Below are positions 8,802 through 18,274 of a stretch of DNA of 64,000 nucleotides, one piece after another (position 1 is the first letter of the stretch; each line of letters opens with the position of its first letter). The stretch lies in NCBI GenBank assembly GCA_902791985.1, contig CADAYD010000002.1, forward strand, positions 1 through 64,000, given 5' to 3'. The notes beneath the pieces were generated by a model, which was given only the letters and a program-made list of their open reading frames with translations, made no database searches and was not told the DNA's origin. This DNA comes from an uncultured bacterium (GTDB taxonomy: Bacteria; Cyanobacteriota; Vampirovibrionia; Gastranaerophilales; Gastranaerophilaceae). The position numbers and the translations under genes are program-made.

Positions 8802-9392
8802 CTATGACAATTGATCATAAACTCGGCGGACTTCTTTAATATCCTGCCACATCAGCCACTTTGGAGAACCTTGTTCTCGCGAATCATTCCGCAACAAGTA
8901 TGACGGATGGAAAATTGGCATCATTTTGGAAAAATTCGGGCCCTCAAATCATTTTCCACGCAATTTCGTTATGCCGAGTTTCGTGTCAATAAATGAATAT
9001 GCCGCAACCTTACCGCAAAGTAAAATGATGCGCGGTTTCAAAATTTCAATTTGAGCATTTAAATATTCACTGCAAGCCGCTTTTTCTTCAGGCAACGGGT
9101 CACGATTATCAGGCGGGCGACATTTTAGGGTATTACAAATATAAATATTTTCCTTACGAGAAAATCCGACACATCCCAAAATTTTATCTAAAAGCTGACC
9201 TGCTTTGCCGACAAATGGTTAACCTTGCATATCTTCATAATACCCCGGAGCTTCACCGATAAGCATGATTCTTGAATTTGGTACTCCGGCACTAAAAACA
9301 GTGTTAGTCTTGGTTTTACCCAAAGAACACTTTTCACAATTCATGCACTTATTTTTAATTTCACCTAATTTTTCATCAAATTCCGTAACCAT
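8802..9392 (-). pseudogene. Family-4 uracil-DNA glycosylase, two in-frame stops
   Basis: Read through two stops, this frame gives a complete 196-residue family-4 (Fe-S) uracil-DNA glycosylase. It has CMNCEKCSL, the catalytic-region GEAPGYYED, PFVGKAGQLLDKILG, NTLKCRPPDNRDPLPEE and the late [10 protein letters not shown]. Codon 58 is TAA, between QG and PFVGKAG, where the family has a Glu-like residue (GAA to TAA explains it). Codon 148 is TGA after LRGK, where a Trp is expected (TGG to TGA). There is no frameshift, so decay is recent. The gene starts two bases after the M16 protease stop and was probably cotranscribed. The stops fall inside conserved blocks, so neither fragment should be active. 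Confidence 0.9.
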
Positions 9393-9394
9393 TA

Positions 9395-10723
9395 TTAATC
9401 CTCAGGTACCAGAACCGAGATAACAGCATTATCAATAGATAAATATTTTCTTATTGTATTTTCCAAGTCGTCAACAGTAATACTTTCAAGGTCTTGTAAA
9501 TATTCTTCAATAAGTTGAATACTTCCGCATACTGTTTCATAATAGCCAATATTCTCGCCTATTTCTGAAACTGTTTCAGCCTCGTTAGCAAATCTTGACT
9601 TTATTCGCTTTTTGGATTTTAAAAGCTCATCCTGAGTTATTCTGTTTTCAAGCAAGCCTGAAAGTTCTCTTTTTACATGCTCAATTGCTTTATCCTTAAC
9701 TTCAGGTTTAAAGTTAGCTTGTATAAAGAAATTATTACCGTCTTTAAATTGATAGTGCTCGGTGCCAACCATATTGAACATCTGTTCAGGCATCTTTTCA
9801 ATAAGATTTTGTTGTAATCTTGAGCTTACACCATCTCCAAAGATAATACTTATCAAATCGAGACATATTGAATCTTTCAATTCACAAGCCTTAGGTCCTA
9901 ACCAGCCAAACATCAAATATCCTGTTTGAACATTTGATTTTGTTTCTACATATTTTGTTTGATTTGTCGGAGCATCAATTTCATCAGTTCTTTGAGGAGT
10001 CTCCAATCTGTCAGGGAAAGTAAATTTTGATTTAATTTTTTCTAAAACTTCCTCGTGATTGAAATCTCCAACTACAATAGTTGTAACATTTTTAGGGATA
10101 TAAAATTTACGATAATAATTGTCAATATCTTCTCTTGTTAAACGCGATATAATTTCAGGTGTTCCTATGACATCTCTTTTGTACGGATGATTTTTATACA
10201 TTGCTGCATTACATTGGTTATATACCTTTGTCCAAGGTTGATCTTTTCTCATTCTAATTTCTTCAATAACAACATGGCGTTCTCTTTTATCAGTAACGGC
10301 GGGATTATTTATGTCAAACGGTGCTCCGAGTTCTTCATACGGAAATACCGGATCCATCATCATATCTGCATGCAAATCAATAGCCATGTCAAAATATTTA
10401 TTATTTTCACCTTTTGGTAAAGTTACATAATAAAAAGTATAATCTTTCCAAGTTGCAGCATTAACTATGGCACCCTTTGACTCCAGAATCCTATCAAATT
10501 CACCGACTTTGTGCGTATGTGTACCTTTAAACATCAAATGTTCCAAAAAGTGCGATATCCCGTTATTTGAATCATCTTCATTTATAGAACCTGTTTTTAC
10601 CCAAGAAGAAATATTAACCATATTTCCCTCTTTATGAGCAAAAACAATTTTGTGTCCGTTATCATTTTCATATATTTCAACATCCTTATTGAGATAAGGA
10701 TATTTTATTAAAGTTTTATTCAT
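9395..10723 (-). CDS. M16 family zinc peptidase
   Basis: Insulinase/processing-peptidase-like protein (about 442 residues). It has the inverted zinc motif HFLEH near residue 59 in the context GISHFLEHLMFKGT, and the downstream Glu ligand within HVVIEEIRMRKDQPW. The second half, with the inactive-fold repeat (TGYLMFGWLGP, then GDGVSSRLQQNL), is present, so it has the usual bacterial PqqL/YmxG-like two-domain length. ATG 10723 is chosen because AGAGGTAGAT precedes it. No signal peptide; probably cytoplasmic. It is divergent from a larger M16 gene across about 130 bases. Confidence 0.92.
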   Translation of the reverse strand: MNKTLIKYPYLNKDVEIYENDNGHKIVFAHKEGNMVNISSWVKTGSINEDDSNNGISHFLEHLMFKGTHTHKVGEFDRILESKGAIVNAATWKDYTFYYVTLPKGENNKYFDMAIDLHADMMMDPVFPYEELGAPFDINNPAVTDKRERHVVIEEIRMRKDQPWTKVYNQCNAAMYKNHPYKRDVIGTPEIISRLTREDIDNYYRKFYIPKNVTTIVVGDFNHEEVLEKIKSKFTFPDRLETPQRTDEIDAPTNQTKYVETKSNVQTGYLMFGWLGPKACELKDSICLDLISIIFGDGVSSRLQQNLIEKMPEQMFNMVGTEHYQFKDGNNFFIQANFKPEVKDKAIEHVKRELSGLLENRITQDELLKSKKRIKSRFANEAETVSEIGENIGYYETVCGSIQLIEEYLQDLESITVDDLENTIRKYLSIDNAVISVLVPED

Positions 10724-10809
10724 ATCTACCTCTTCTACCAAACTATTATATCATGATTATTATCAGAGCCAAAGATGTTATATTTTTACATAATTTTACA
10801 AAAAATATA

Positions 10810-10842
10810 GCAATTATTTTTATAATAATGTTTTTATATATA
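10810..10842 (+). promoter_or_regulatory. GCAATT-N19-TATATATA element upstream of large M16 gene
   Basis: GCAATT at 10810-10815 and TATATATA at 10835-10842 are separated by exactly 19 bases. Four other genes in the window carry the same pair with the same spacing. The second half lies 13 bases before the start codon. Confidence 0.45.
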
Positions 10843-10855
10843 CATAGGTAGTGTT

Positions 10856-13666
10856 ATGAAAATTGTTCCAAATTTTAAGATCTCTAATATACAAAGTGCA
10901 AAGTATTCACCTTCGTTTACAGAGCAAAAACCAAACGAACAAAATGAAGCAGGCATAATTCAAAATGTCACACCGGATTATTACGTAACTAAGCCGATGA
11001 CATATTCAAAAATTGAAGATATCAAATTGCCTAATAATTTAACCGCTCACTATTATAAACTTGGTAACGGACAAAAAGTAGTCATTGTTCCTAAAAATGG
11101 TAATACCGTCGTTCAAAGTTATGTAAATACAGGAGCATTAAATGAACCTGACAGAGTAAGAGGAATAAGTCATTATATTGAGCATAACCTATTTAACGGT
11201 TCGGAAGCATTAGGCGATAAAGATTTTTTTGAAGAAGTTCATAAAATGGGTGCTTATACAAATGCTTCAACAAATTACTCCATTACAGATTATGTAATAA
11301 AATCACAGCTGCTTGAAGAAACTGACCTCGAAAATCAAATTAAACTTCATGCTGGCATGGTTCAAACCCCAAAATTTTTACAGGAAAAGCTAGATAAAGA
11401 AAAGAAAATTGTTGATTCAGAAATAAATATGTATATGTCGGATGACAGCGCAAGCGCTGAAACTGTAATGCTTAAAAATCTCTTTAATATTAAGTCAACA
11501 GCACCAAATCTTATCGCCGGTTCCACAGATAACATTGATGCTCTCACAAGGGATGACGTTGTTCAGTATTTTAATAATAATTATTACCCTGCTAATACAG
11601 TAACTGTAATAACAGGTGATGTTGATGAATCAAAAACAATTGAACTTGTATCAAAATACTTTAACTCAACAAAAATGCCATCAGAAAACCGAAAATTTGA
11701 AAAATTATCGCCGATAGAAAAATCCGTAAGACAAGATATAATATCAAACAAAAATACCGGTGCTGCAGAAATATTTTTAGGTTTTGCAGGTGTACAAAAC
11801 AACAATGAGAAGGACCACATCTATCTGCGAGCAGTAAATCAACTTTTATTCGGACTTGCAAACTCAAGAATGAAAAATACCGAAAATAAATATTCAGCAT
11901 ATATTTTCCCGCAAATAGAAAGAATAAGCTCAAAACCTTCTGACCCATCAGTTATAATGATAGTTGCAAAAGTTCCCGAAGAAAATGTTGAGCCGGTTTT
12001 AAAAGATATTTACAAAGTAATTGGAGAATTAATTACGAATCCGCCTACTCCAGAGGAATTTGAAGCAATAAAAACAAATATAAAAAAAGTTAATTCTATA
12101 GGAATGCAGTCTTCTTCAGAACTTAACCATCATATCGGAATGGATTTTTTAAACGGAACCCCATATAAGACGGCGAATTACGATAAAATTCTGGATATGA
12201 TGACTTATGATGATTTCATAAGTACTGCAAAAAAATATTATAATCTAAATAAAACTTCTATAACTGTTGCTCACCCCAAAACAGCAACTGAAGAAAGCAT
12301 TAAAAATAATTATCAGAGCACTATAAAGCAAATCTCATTTACAGGAACAAATAAAAAAATTCCAATAGATATGAATAAAATCGAACAGTATCACATGCCT
12401 AATAATTTTGAAATAACCCTGATTGACTCAGACAGTGATGTTATAAATTATTCAATTGAATATTTTACGAAAAATAAATCTCCTAAAAAAGCGGCAGTTG
12501 GCGATATACTAAACGACATTCTTAAATATAGCGGCACTAAACGTCACAGTTGGGATGAATTAGCAGATTTAAATGATAAAAATGCAATAAATAGCGGTTT
12601 AACAGCAACTACCAGCAATCTAGGGTTATCAGGCAGTTTTCCTAGCGATAAAGCAGATTTAAGTCTTAACTTATTCAATGAAAATATACTCCTACCTGAT
12701 TTTAATTATGAGTTATTCCAAAGCGCAATCAAGCATTGCAAAGACAGATATACAAACTCAGAACCAAGTGCATTTGATAATTATGAAAAAGCAATGTTTG
12801 AAGGTACTCAAGGAGCGTATACATACAAAGATAAATTAGAAAGTCTGAATAACATAACATATAACGATGTAATTGAGTTGTATAATGAAATATTATCTAA
12901 AGGGCAAGGACAAATTGTTGTTACAGGACCATTTTCTAAGAATCCGGAATTAAAACAAGTGATTTTTAATAATGCCGCCATGTTTTATCCGGTTCAACCT
13001 AAAAACACTGATTTGGCAAAGTGTCATATTCAAAACGACATTGCGCAGGTTTATACGGTAGAAACAAATAGAAATCAGGCAGAAATTATTGAAGGATTTA
13101 AATTTAAACAAAACGGAAATATTAAAGATGATGTTTGTATCACGCTTTTGAACACAATTCTTGGAATGGGACAGGGATCAAGGTTGTTTAATGACCTTAG
13201 AGAACAAAGACACCTTGCATATATGGTTGATTCAATGTACGATGCGCAAGGTGATAGCGGGATAATTAGTTTGATAATAAAAACTACAACAAATAACACT
13301 GAAACAGGTGAAAAATCACTTGATAACATTAAAAAGTCAATTGACGGATTTAATGAAAATATAGAAAAATTAAAAAAACAATATGTAAGTGAAGAAGAAC
13401 TCGAAAAAGCTAAAAAAGCAATGAAATCAGGGATATTAGCATCTTTGGAAATGAATTCGGTTAAAAACTCAATAATTGGAGATAATGCCGCTTCTGCTTA
13501 TGGCGTAAATTATACAAATAAACAATTTGAAGAAATTGATAAAATTACTCCGCAAGATATTTTAAATACCGCAAGAAATATTTTTTCAAATAAACCGATA
13601 TACTCGATTGCAGCAACAAAGGAAGCACTAGAATATAATAAAGAATATTTAGCGAACCTGAAATAA
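10856..13666 (+). CDS. Double M16 (presequence-protease-like) peptidase, 936 aa
   Basis: Two M16 peptidase units fused in one chain. The first carries the inverted zinc motif HYIEH near residue 107 (GISHYIEHNLFNG) and a downstream acidic ligand segment (KIVDSEINMYMSDD). The second, from about residue 510, has the fold pattern but no HxxEH and ends with the usual GMGQGSRLFNDLREQRHLAY block, so it is probably the non-catalytic half of a clamshell. The N-terminus has no signal peptide but has SPSFTEQ at residues 18-24, resembling the Phe-centred tag of other proteins here. It has its own upstream element and an AGG before the start. Likely degrades peptides; substrates unknown. Confidence 0.88.
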   Translation: MKIVPNFKISNIQSAKYSPSFTEQKPNEQNEAGIIQNVTPDYYVTKPMTYSKIEDIKLPNNLTAHYYKLGNGQKVVIVPKNGNTVVQSYVNTGALNEPDRVRGISHYIEHNLFNGSEALGDKDFFEEVHKMGAYTNASTNYSITDYVIKSQLLEETDLENQIKLHAGMVQTPKFLQEKLDKEKKIVDSEINMYMSDDSASAETVMLKNLFNIKSTAPNLIAGSTDNIDALTRDDVVQYFNNNYYPANTVTVITGDVDESKTIELVSKYFNSTKMPSENRKFEKLSPIEKSVRQDIISNKNTGAAEIFLGFAGVQNNNEKDHIYLRAVNQLLFGLANSRMKNTENKYSAYIFPQIERISSKPSDPSVIMIVAKVPEENVEPVLKDIYKVIGELITNPPTPEEFEAIKTNIKKVNSIGMQSSSELNHHIGMDFLNGTPYKTANYDKILDMMTYDDFISTAKKYYNLNKTSITVAHPKTATEESIKNNYQSTIKQISFTGTNKKIPIDMNKIEQYHMPNNFEITLIDSDSDVINYSIEYFTKNKSPKKAAVGDILNDILKYSGTKRHSWDELADLNDKNAINSGLTATTSNLGLSGSFPSDKADLSLNLFNENILLPDFNYELFQSAIKHCKDRYTNSEPSAFDNYEKAMFEGTQGAYTYKDKLESLNNITYNDVIELYNEILSKGQGQIVVTGPFSKNPELKQVIFNNAAMFYPVQPKNTDLAKCHIQNDIAQVYTVETNRNQAEIIEGFKFKQNGNIKDDVCITLLNTILGMGQGSRLFNDLREQRHLAYMVDSMYDAQGDSGIISLIIKTTTNNTETGEKSLDNIKKSIDGFNENIEKLKKQYVSEEELEKAKKAMKSGILASLEMNSVKNSIIGDNAASAYGVNYTNKQFEEIDKITPQDILNTARNIFSNKPIYSIAATKEALEYNKEYLANLK

Positions 13667-13667
13667 T

Positions 13668-14774
13668 TTAGCAACAATCATTAATTTGTTTTATAATCCT
13701 CTCAACCCCGTCAAACTTTGCAAGAGAAAGTGCATTTTGTTTAATTGAGTCTAATAGTCGGCTATCATTAACAAGCATATCAATCTCAGAAAGCAACGAA
13801 TTACTATTAGTTTCGCTATCTTCGAGATATAATCCTGCCCCGCTGTCAAGCATGAAAGCAGCATTTTTTCTCTGGTGATCAGCCGCAGCATACGCATATG
13901 GGATAAATATAGCAGCAACACCACTAGCACAAAGCTCGGATATACTTAAAGATCCCGCTCTTGATACCGCAATATCACTTGCTTTTAAAACTTCTGACAT
14001 ATTGTCAAAATACGGCTTGACAATTATATTCTTATCATTCTTATACTCAGGATATATATTATCTAAATCAGCAGAAACTTCGTCATAATTCTTTTTGCCG
14101 GTCTGAAAAATAACTTGTATATTTCGTTCTGACAAAGTTCGTAATATACCGACAGCAGCATCGTTAATCTTTTTTGCCCCTTGAGACCCTCCCATTATAC
14201 AAATTGTTAATTTATTCTCAAGCCCGATGTTTTGTCTTGCCTGTTCTTTTGTCAATGCGAAAAATGCCCTTCTTATTGGGTTTCCGTTGACAAAACAATT
14301 TTTGTTATGCAATTTTTCACGCGCAAAATCAAATGCAACGGATATACTTTTGGCAAACGGTGCAAATTTTCTTGTTACTAGACCGGGATTTGCATCGCAA
14401 TCATGCATTACAAAAGGAACTTTCATTGTAACACCGGCAGCCAATACAGGAGCAGAAACATACCCGCCTGTGCCAAAAATTACATCAGGTTTATATTTTA
14501 GGATATAATAACAACACTTTAACCAAGCAAATAACATTTGAAGCGACCATATGAAAAAAGCCGGTGTTGCTTTTCTGGGCATACCTGAACTGTTAACAGG
14601 TAAAAATGTATATTTTTTATCTTTTGTGATACTGGCTTCTAAATTCTTAGGATTACCAACATAGTAAATTTTTTCGGTAGCATCCTGTAGCAGCAAGCCG
14701 TCAGCAACTGCGATTGCAGGATAAATATGTCCTCCGGTTCCTCCACCTGTAATAAAATATACTTTTTTATTCAT
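13668..14774 (-). CDS. murG: UDP-GlcNAc:lipid I N-acetylglucosaminyltransferase
   Basis: MurG (368 residues) adds GlcNAc to lipid I, producing lipid II at the inner face of the membrane. It starts with the glycine-rich loop ITGGGTGGHIYPAIAVAD, followed by GTGGYVSAPVLAAG and MHDCDANPGL (acceptor domain), IMGGSQGAKKIND at the domain junction and SRAGSLSISELCASG in the nucleotide-sugar pocket. It overlaps the 3' end of ftsW by 8 bases and is the last gene of the murF-mraY-murD-ftsW-murG operon. Confidence 0.97.
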   Translation of the reverse strand: MNKKVYFITGGGTGGHIYPAIAVADGLLLQDATEKIYYVGNPKNLEASITKDKKYTFLPVNSSGMPRKATPAFFIWSLQMLFAWLKCCYYILKYKPDVIFGTGGYVSAPVLAAGVTMKVPFVMHDCDANPGLVTRKFAPFAKSISVAFDFAREKLHNKNCFVNGNPIRRAFFALTKEQARQNIGLENKLTICIMGGSQGAKKINDAAVGILRTLSERNIQVIFQTGKKNYDEVSADLDNIYPEYKNDKNIIVKPYFDNMSEVLKASDIAVSRAGSLSISELCASGVAAIFIPYAYAAADHQRKNAAFMLDSGAGLYLEDSETNSNSLLSEIDMLVNDSRLLDSIKQNALSLAKFDGVERIIKQINDCC

Positions 14775-15954
14775 TAACCTCTGTCCTTATTCTTTTTACT
14801 CTTTGTCTAGATATGTTCAATAAAATCCCTATCATAGACAGAAATACAACTATAGAAGTACCGCCGTAACTTATAAAGGGCAAAGTTACACCGGTTACGG
14901 GAAGTAATGAACTAGCAACAGACATATTCAGAAATGCTTGAAATCCAAAAATAAATGTAATACCGATTGCAAGCAATTTTCCATACATATCAGGACATCT
15001 TTTTGCAACTTTAAGACCTCTATGAACCAGTGCGGCAAAAAGACCAACTACAAAGAAGCATCCCAAAAAACCAAATTCTTCGGCAATAATAGAAAAGATA
15101 AAATCAGTATGGCACTCTGGCAAATAAGCTAGTTTTTGTATTGAACCTCCGTAGCCTGTACCACTAAATCCACCCGAAGCAAATGCTATAAGGGATTGAA
15201 TTATATTATAACCTTTACCTTGTGCGTCACTACCAGGATTTAACCAAATATTAATTCTGTCCATCTGATAACCATGCAAAAGTTTTGGTATCATAGAAAT
15301 TACACCTATACCAAGTAAACCTCCGCCAATACCAAGAATTATAAGTGGGCCACCAGCAGCAATATACATCGCAAAACCTGTAACAAGTAAAATAATAACC
15401 ATACTTAAATTCGGTTGTTTGAAAACAAGAAATAACAAAATTAATAGGGGAATCAAAATTTTTATTAAAAATTTTGGTTCAAATATTTTAACTTTATCTT
15501 TAAATGCACTTGCAAGAAGCATACAAAAAAGCGGCTTTGCGAATTCTGACGGCTGAAGCTGCATAAAGCCCAGATTCAACCAGCGCCTTGCACCATTAAT
15601 TTCCATACCTAATGGCGTAAATTTAACAATACAAAGCATTATAAGTACAAACCACAGAAATTTTATATTAAATTTTTCAAGTTTATGGTAATCATAATTT
15701 GAAAAAAATGCTAATGCAACAAAACCTACTGCTGCAAAAATACCCTGTTTTAAGAGAAAACTTATAAGGCTTACACCTTCCCTCATGCATTTTGGTGCAG
15801 TTGCTGAAAAAATCGCAAGAAAACCAATAATAACCAAAAATATGACAATCAACAGCAAATGCTTATCATGCGACAAAAGTACAGTTCCTTGTCTTTTTCT
15901 TTTTTTAGCAGAATTATTTGAATTTAGAGGGTTATTATACTTTTGATAGGACAT
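14767..15954 (-). CDS. ftsW: Lipid II polymerase / division protein FtsW
   Basis: SEDS-family membrane protein of about 395 residues with around ten helices, the peptidoglycan glycosyltransferase of the septum. Recognisable blocks are NGARRWLNLG with LQPSEFAKP, AFASGGFSGTGYGGS with LPECHTDFIFSIIAEEFGF, and the late VTGVTLPFISYGGTS. The start at 15954 (MSYQKYNNPL) has GAGAGG upstream; a much longer frame runs back into murD and is not credible. It overlaps the murD 3' end by 20 bases. Position between murD and murG favours FtsW over RodA. Confidence 0.93.
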   Translation of the reverse strand: MSYQKYNNPLNSNNSAKKRKRQGTVLLSHDKHLLLIVIFLVIIGFLAIFSATAPKCMREGVSLISFLLKQGIFAAVGFVALAFFSNYDYHKLEKFNIKFLWFVLIMLCIVKFTPLGMEINGARRWLNLGFMQLQPSEFAKPLFCMLLASAFKDKVKIFEPKFLIKILIPLLILLFLVFKQPNLSMVIILLVTGFAMYIAAGGPLIILGIGGGLLGIGVISMIPKLLHGYQMDRINIWLNPGSDAQGKGYNIIQSLIAFASGGFSGTGYGGSIQKLAYLPECHTDFIFSIIAEEFGFLGCFFVVGLFAALVHRGLKVAKRCPDMYGKLLAIGITFIFGFQAFLNMSVASSLLPVTGVTLPFISYGGTSIVVFLSMIGILLNISRQRVKRIRTEVNE

Positions 15955-17281
15955 ATTCTTTGAATACCTCTCCCCTATGTTCATAGCTGTTGAACATATC
16001 GAAACTTGCACAAGCCGGTGATAATAATACAACATTAGGTTTGAGTTCAATTGCTTTATCTATTGCACTCTGCATACTTGTTTCTTTAATTATGTTATTA
16101 AAACCGTATTTTGTTAAATTTTCTTCAAATCTTTGAGTTGCTTCACCAATTAAAATAACAGTTTTAACATGTTTTTTTATAGATTCACAAAACTCTTTTA
16201 AATCAGTATTTTTATCTCTGCCTCCTGCAATTAAAACAACATTTTCATCATTAAATGAATCAATTGCAACGATAGAAGCCTCCGGATTTGTTGCTTTTGA
16301 ATCATTATAAAATGTTATCCCATCTTTTTGTGCAACTTTTTCCAAACGGTGTTCGGGAGCCCTAAATTCAATAACGGCATTTTTAATTGTTTCATTATCA
16401 ATCCCCGTAAGCTTTGCACAAATAACAGCACACTCAATATTCTGATAATTGTGTTCTCCAATTAAATGACAATCTGAAAGTTTTACAATTTCTTCTACAA
16501 CCCCATCATGCTTGTAGAATATTGAGCCTCTTTCGTGATAGCAGCAATTTTCTCCAATGTTATCACCAAACATAAACACATTACTCTTAATTTCTTTTGA
16601 AAATTCAAGCAGCCTTGAATCTTTTGCGTTTAATACACAATATTTCGCTGTTTGAGGCTCACGAAATACTCTTGCTTTTGCATTAAAGTAGTTTTCAAGC
16701 CCGTTATGCCAATCAATATGGTCCGGTGTAAAATTTGTCCAGACAGCAATATACGGTTTGAGCGAAGTGCTCATATCAAGCTGAAATGAGCTTGCCTCAC
16801 AAACAAAATAATCAAGATTTTCGTCGGCGACAAGACAAGGCGGAGTTCCTATGTTCCCACAGGCTTCAGTTCTCAATTTTTTACTCAATATATGCTGTGT
16901 CAGTGAAGTTGTAGTCGTTTTCCCATTTGTTCCTGTAATTATTATAAACGGGATATCACATTCTCTGTAAGCAAGTTCAAGTTCAGATATAACAGGTATT
17001 TGTTCTGCCCTTACACGCTTTATTATTTGGCTGTGTGGAGAAATTCCCGGACTTGTAACTGCGATATCCGACTTTTTGATGAAGTTATCACTGTGCCCGC
17101 CATATTCAACATGGATGCCTAAATCTTCGAGCATCTTAGCATTGTCTGACTGCTCTTTTGTTGTTACGTCATTATATTCAGTCAAATAGACATCAGCACC
17201 ATGTTTTTTCGCAAATTTAGCAGCAGCAATACCGCTTTTTGATAAACCAAGAACTAAAACTTTTTTACCTCTTACGCTCAT
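15935..17281 (-). CDS. murD: UDP-MurNAc-L-Ala:D-Glu ligase
   Basis: MurD (448 residues) adds D-glutamate to UDP-MurNAc-L-alanine. The N-terminal UDP-binding Rossmann-like fold starts KKVLVLGLSKSGIAAAKF. The ATP-binding loop is IITGTNGKTTTTSLT, followed by WTNFTPDHIDWH, the FYNDSKATNPEAS Mur-ligase block and AGGRDKN. Its start overlaps the mraY stop (TAATG), indicating translational coupling. Confidence 0.97.
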   Translation of the reverse strand: MSVRGKKVLVLGLSKSGIAAAKFAKKHGADVYLTEYNDVTTKEQSDNAKMLEDLGIHVEYGGHSDNFIKKSDIAVTSPGISPHSQIIKRVRAEQIPVISELELAYRECDIPFIIITGTNGKTTTTSLTQHILSKKLRTEACGNIGTPPCLVADENLDYFVCEASSFQLDMSTSLKPYIAVWTNFTPDHIDWHNGLENYFNAKARVFREPQTAKYCVLNAKDSRLLEFSKEIKSNVFMFGDNIGENCCYHERGSIFYKHDGVVEEIVKLSDCHLIGEHNYQNIECAVICAKLTGIDNETIKNAVIEFRAPEHRLEKVAQKDGITFYNDSKATNPEASIVAIDSFNDENVVLIAGGRDKNTDLKEFCESIKKHVKTVILIGEATQRFEENLTKYGFNNIIKETSMQSAIDKAIELKPNVVLLSPACASFDMFNSYEHRGEVFKEYVLSKV

Positions 17282-18261
17282 TACAAAATCCCCTTAGAAA
17301 ATAATCCATATAATAAAACAGCCAAAACAGAACACAACAACGAAACAATAGAAAATACAATAACAACTTTCTTTTCACTCCAACCAAGAAGCTCAAAGTG
17401 ATGGTGTATCGGCGCCATTCTGAAAACACGTTTCCCTGTTGTTTTAAAGCTGGTTACCTGAATAATTACTGATAAAGTTTCCATAACAAAAACTGCGCCT
17501 AAGAAAATAAGCAAGAACTCAAATTTTCCAAGAACTGCAATTGTACCTAGAAGCCCCCCAATGGCAAGCGAGCCTGTATCGCCCATAAATACTTGTGCTT
17601 TTGGCTTATTGTACTGTAAAAATCCAATTAAAGCGCCTGCAACCGATGCTGATATAATGGCAAGATCGGTGTGTCCGGAACACAACGAAATTATTGATGC
17701 CGCAATAAATGCCGAAACTCCGCACCCTGCCGCTAAACCGTCAAGACCATCTGTCAGATTATAAGCATTAGAAGCTCCTGTTATTATGAAAACAGCAAAC
17801 AAGGGATAAAACCAACCCATATTTATAGTCCAATGCCCAATAGTAAATGTACAAGCCTCAGGATGAGAGATAACAAGCGTCATAGTTGGTAAAAGAGCAA
17901 TTGCAATTTGCCTGAATAATTTTCCACGCGGGGTTAACCCATCATTCCCTTTTCCTTTTATCTTGATGAAATCATCCTGAAACCCTGCTAAAGTGTAGAA
18001 AAACAGGGTTATAATTGTAATTAATGCAAGAGTAGACATTTCTCTGGCAAGCGATAAAACTATAACTGATGCCATAATTATTGCTCCTACAATAAAAATT
18101 CCGCCGGTTGTAGGTGTCCCCTGCTTTTTGGCATGATTTTCCGGAGCCAATTCCTTTACATACTGACCTATCATTTTCTTCTTTAAAAAATCTATATAAG
18201 GCACTCCAAAAAGTGAACACAATATTAGCCCTAAAAGAAAAGCAACGGCTGTCATTATCAT
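17281..18261 (-). CDS. mraY: Phospho-MurNAc-pentapeptide translocase
   Basis: MraY (326 residues) transfers phospho-MurNAc-pentapeptide to undecaprenyl phosphate, giving lipid I. It is a polytopic membrane protein. Conserved cytosolic features are KKQGTPTTGG, FQDDFIKI (magnesium-binding Asp pair), NAYNLTDGLDGLA, VFMGDTGSLAIGG and MAPIHHHFELLG. GAGGG precedes the start, 13 bases after murF. Complete and typical. Confidence 0.97.
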   Translation of the reverse strand: MIMTAVAFLLGLILCSLFGVPYIDFLKKKMIGQYVKELAPENHAKKQGTPTTGGIFIVGAIIMASVIVLSLAREMSTLALITIITLFFYTLAGFQDDFIKIKGKGNDGLTPRGKLFRQIAIALLPTMTLVISHPEACTFTIGHWTINMGWFYPLFAVFIITGASNAYNLTDGLDGLAAGCGVSAFIAASIISLCSGHTDLAIISASVAGALIGFLQYNKPKAQVFMGDTGSLAIGGLLGTIAVLGKFEFLLIFLGAVFVMETLSVIIQVTSFKTTGKRVFRMAPIHHHFELLGWSEKKVVIVFSIVSLLCSVLAVLLYGLFSKGIL

Positions 18262-18274
18262 TTTTATATATCCC

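Noticed and set aside
8949-9179. A separate 76-residue gene
   Set aside because: It is the middle segment of the uracil-DNA glycosylase between two nonsense codons.
8802-9392. Alternative genetic code with TGA as Trp
   Set aside because: The same gene also carries TAA, and other genes in the window use TGG for Trp and are full length with standard stops.
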